Below, in pieces: positions 62,460-64,000 of a stretch of 64,000 bases of DNA (the first letter of the stretch is position 1; the number at the start of each line of letters is the position of its first letter). The notes below the pieces were generated by a model, which was given only the letters and a program-made list of their open reading frames with translations, searched no databases and was not told where the DNA came from. The stretch covers positions 18,826,961 through 18,890,960 of the forward strand of contig NC_135071.1 of assembly GCF_051401765.1 (NCBI RefSeq), given 5' to 3'. The position numbers were made by a program, and so were the translations under genes. This stretch comes from Calliopsis andreniformis. Its lineage: Eukaryota; Arthropoda; Insecta; Hymenoptera; Andrenidae.

Positions 62460-63956
62460 TCACCCAAAATCCACTCCCGTGTCTAGTAAATCACGCAACA
62501 TAAACGAAGCCTTTTTTGGAAGTATCCTATAAACAAATAGGTAGATTAAAACCAGTTCTCCCAAAACTGTTATCTACACAATAATATCCACTTGCCTAAG
62601 AACATGTCCTACATAAAGTAAGTAGCCAGGTACACTGAATTCCGCATAGTTGCGACGAACGCCATTTAAAATTCGTTTAGCGGCTTCGGCGGCAGGCATT
62701 GTGCCGAAGTAACTTGGTATTCTTCATGAAAAGTAAAAGAATAAAGTTTTTTGTATAAACAGAACTTTGTTTAATCACTCACCTTAAGCGAATATCTTTA
62801 GGAGCTTCAGCACCCAAGATAAATGGATAAACATGGACTAAGGTGATTTTAATATTACTATTTGTATGCCTTAGTTCAGTGTGTAATGATTCAGCTAATC
62901 CTTGAATAGCAAATTGTGCAGTTGTTAAAGGAACTCTACTTGGTCCAGAGGCACCACCAGATAAGCCAGCTACAGAAGACAAAACCACTATGTGCCCTTT
63001 ACCAGCACGCTCCATACAGGGTTGAACTGTCTCTAATAACTAATGGAAAATATTATTCACCAAATTTGCAGGTACTAATATACAAAATATATTGTGCAAT
63101 AAAGTTACCCAGAAGTGACTAATGACTGTTAAATCAATTGTATGCCTTATTTCTTGCTTATCTTCAATCAGTGCTCTAGGACTAGGTATACTGCAGCAAT
63201 GAAAAAGCATTGTTACTTCTCCTAGTTCTGATCGAATATTATTCACTGTACGAGCCACCTATTATATTTAATTTCTAATAAGACTAATATATTATCCGCT
63301 AGACAATGCAAATGGAATATTCACAAATAATATACTTGCTTTATTTTTATCTGTAACATCACAAGTATATGTTTTAGCCATTCCACAAGTTTGTAAGGCC
63401 TTCTGCACAGTAGTTTCACAATTTTCTTTGTCGATATCCACACAGGCAACATTAGCACCTAATTGGCACAAATGTATGGCTAATTCTCTACCTATTCCCC
63501 TTCCTGCGCCAACAACCTATCACATTGAAATATCTTGTCAATAAAATAAAATATTTCTAAATTCATATAAATAACCCTATTACCATTGCAACTTCTCTGT
63601 GAAGACTTTTTAAAGGTGGAGGTCTAAACGTTCTATATAGTGCAATTAATATAGCAAAGACAATTCCACCTAAAAGTGCTACCACATCTACTATCAGAAC
63701 AAAAAAACAATAGAGTTTGATTAGCATCTTTGGAGGTCTAAAACTTTTCTTTATACTTTCCTGAAACATAAATTTAAATTTACTCTTAAATTTTCAAGTC
63801 ATACTTAAAAAGCTACAAAAAAATATGTTACAGAATTTAGATCTAAAAGATAATCTAATCTAATTTTCTGTGGAAAGCCTGACCAAAACTAGATATTAAA
63901 AGTTGAAGAATTACTTAACGTGTTCATTCCCATTTTTTTTGCAACAAGCTTACCAT
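62460..63956 (-). CDS. SDR16C-like short-chain dehydrogenase with substituted active site
   Basis: Seven exons: 63956-63954 (start codon only), 63760-63584, 63516-63340, 63258-63109, 63039-62783, 62721-62596 and 62526-62460. They encode 318 aa. A membrane segment spans residues 17-42. The Rossmann glycine motif VGAGRGIG (62-69) and the DID cofactor-specificity turn (VACVDID) are intact. The usual NNAG is replaced by HCCS (139-142). The catalytic Ser191 is present in VVLSSVAG, but the following region reads PLTTAQFAIQGLAES, so the Tyr and Lys of YxxxK become Leu207 and Gln211. Introns 3 and 6 start with GC (GCAAGT). The closest families are RDH10, HSD17B11 and SDR16C5, membrane-bound retinoid or steroid dehydrogenases. 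The assignment to SDR16C is from overall pattern. The first exon is inferred from a strong GTAAGC donor. Confidence 0.8.
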
Positions 63957-64000
63957 TATTTTCTGAACGAAATAATTAGAATTACTTGCGAACCGGCTCG

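Noticed and set aside
1..64000. CRISPR arrays, prophage, bacterial operons or a bacterial defence system
   Set aside because: The whole window is spliced eukaryotic DNA. No regularly spaced repeats or bacterial gene clusters were seen.

Overview
The window is nuclear DNA from an animal, most likely an insect and probably a hymenopteran such as a bee. The support is the short (about 55-100 nt) GT-AG introns, the AT-rich DNA with CpG-rich islands, and insect-like versions of housekeeping genes. The species is not determinable from what I can see. There are no operons, CRISPR arrays, rRNA or convincing tRNA genes. I rebuilt twelve protein-coding genes exon by exon. In each model the intron phases are consistent and the reading frame stays open.

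Layout: serpin (+, 88-1656); Ku70 (-, 1799-4282); a 5.3 kb gap ending in a TATA promoter; a large, charge-polarised secreted protein gene (+, promoter at 9600, coding 11046-20079) with a 5.8 kb intron that holds a TTAA-flanked MITE; AUH-type enoyl-CoA hydratase (+, 23154-24159); phosphomannomutase (-, 24967-25986); heparan N-sulfatase SGSH (+, 26711-29148); proteasome lid subunit Rpn12 (-, 30348-31490); eEF1-gamma (+, 32143-34433); mitochondrial ribosomal protein mL49 (-, 35270-36458); a 2192-residue Cys-rich nuclear-type protein (+, 37884-45263); a 9 kb gene-free stretch with MITEs and a striking palindrome; ketohexokinase (-, 54174-55614); symplekin (+, 56930-61553); and an SDR16C-like short-chain dehydrogenase whose catalytic residues are replaced (-, 62460-63956).

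The genes mostly alternate strand. They form head-to-head pairs with compact shared promoters (PMM/SGSH, Rpn12/eEF1-gamma, mL49/Cys-rich gene, KHK/symplekin) and tail-to-tail pairs with short gaps. No single pathway joins them. They are mainly housekeeping functions: DNA end-joining, leucine and valine-type catabolism, glycosylation, lysosomal heparan sulfate breakdown, the proteasome, translation elongation, mitochondrial translation, fructose metabolism and pre-mRNA 3' processing. The lineage-specific material is the acidic/basic secreted protein, the Cys-rich protein and the divergent SDR.

The observations most worth a second look are: a 341 bp palindrome carrying five CTCF-like motifs in mirror-image order (53383-53723); three TTAA-bounded piggyBac-type MITEs; a dispersed ~157 bp repeat with CG-rich palindromes; the apparent SDR pseudoenzyme with two GC-AG introns; and the secreted polyampholyte with two possible C-termini.
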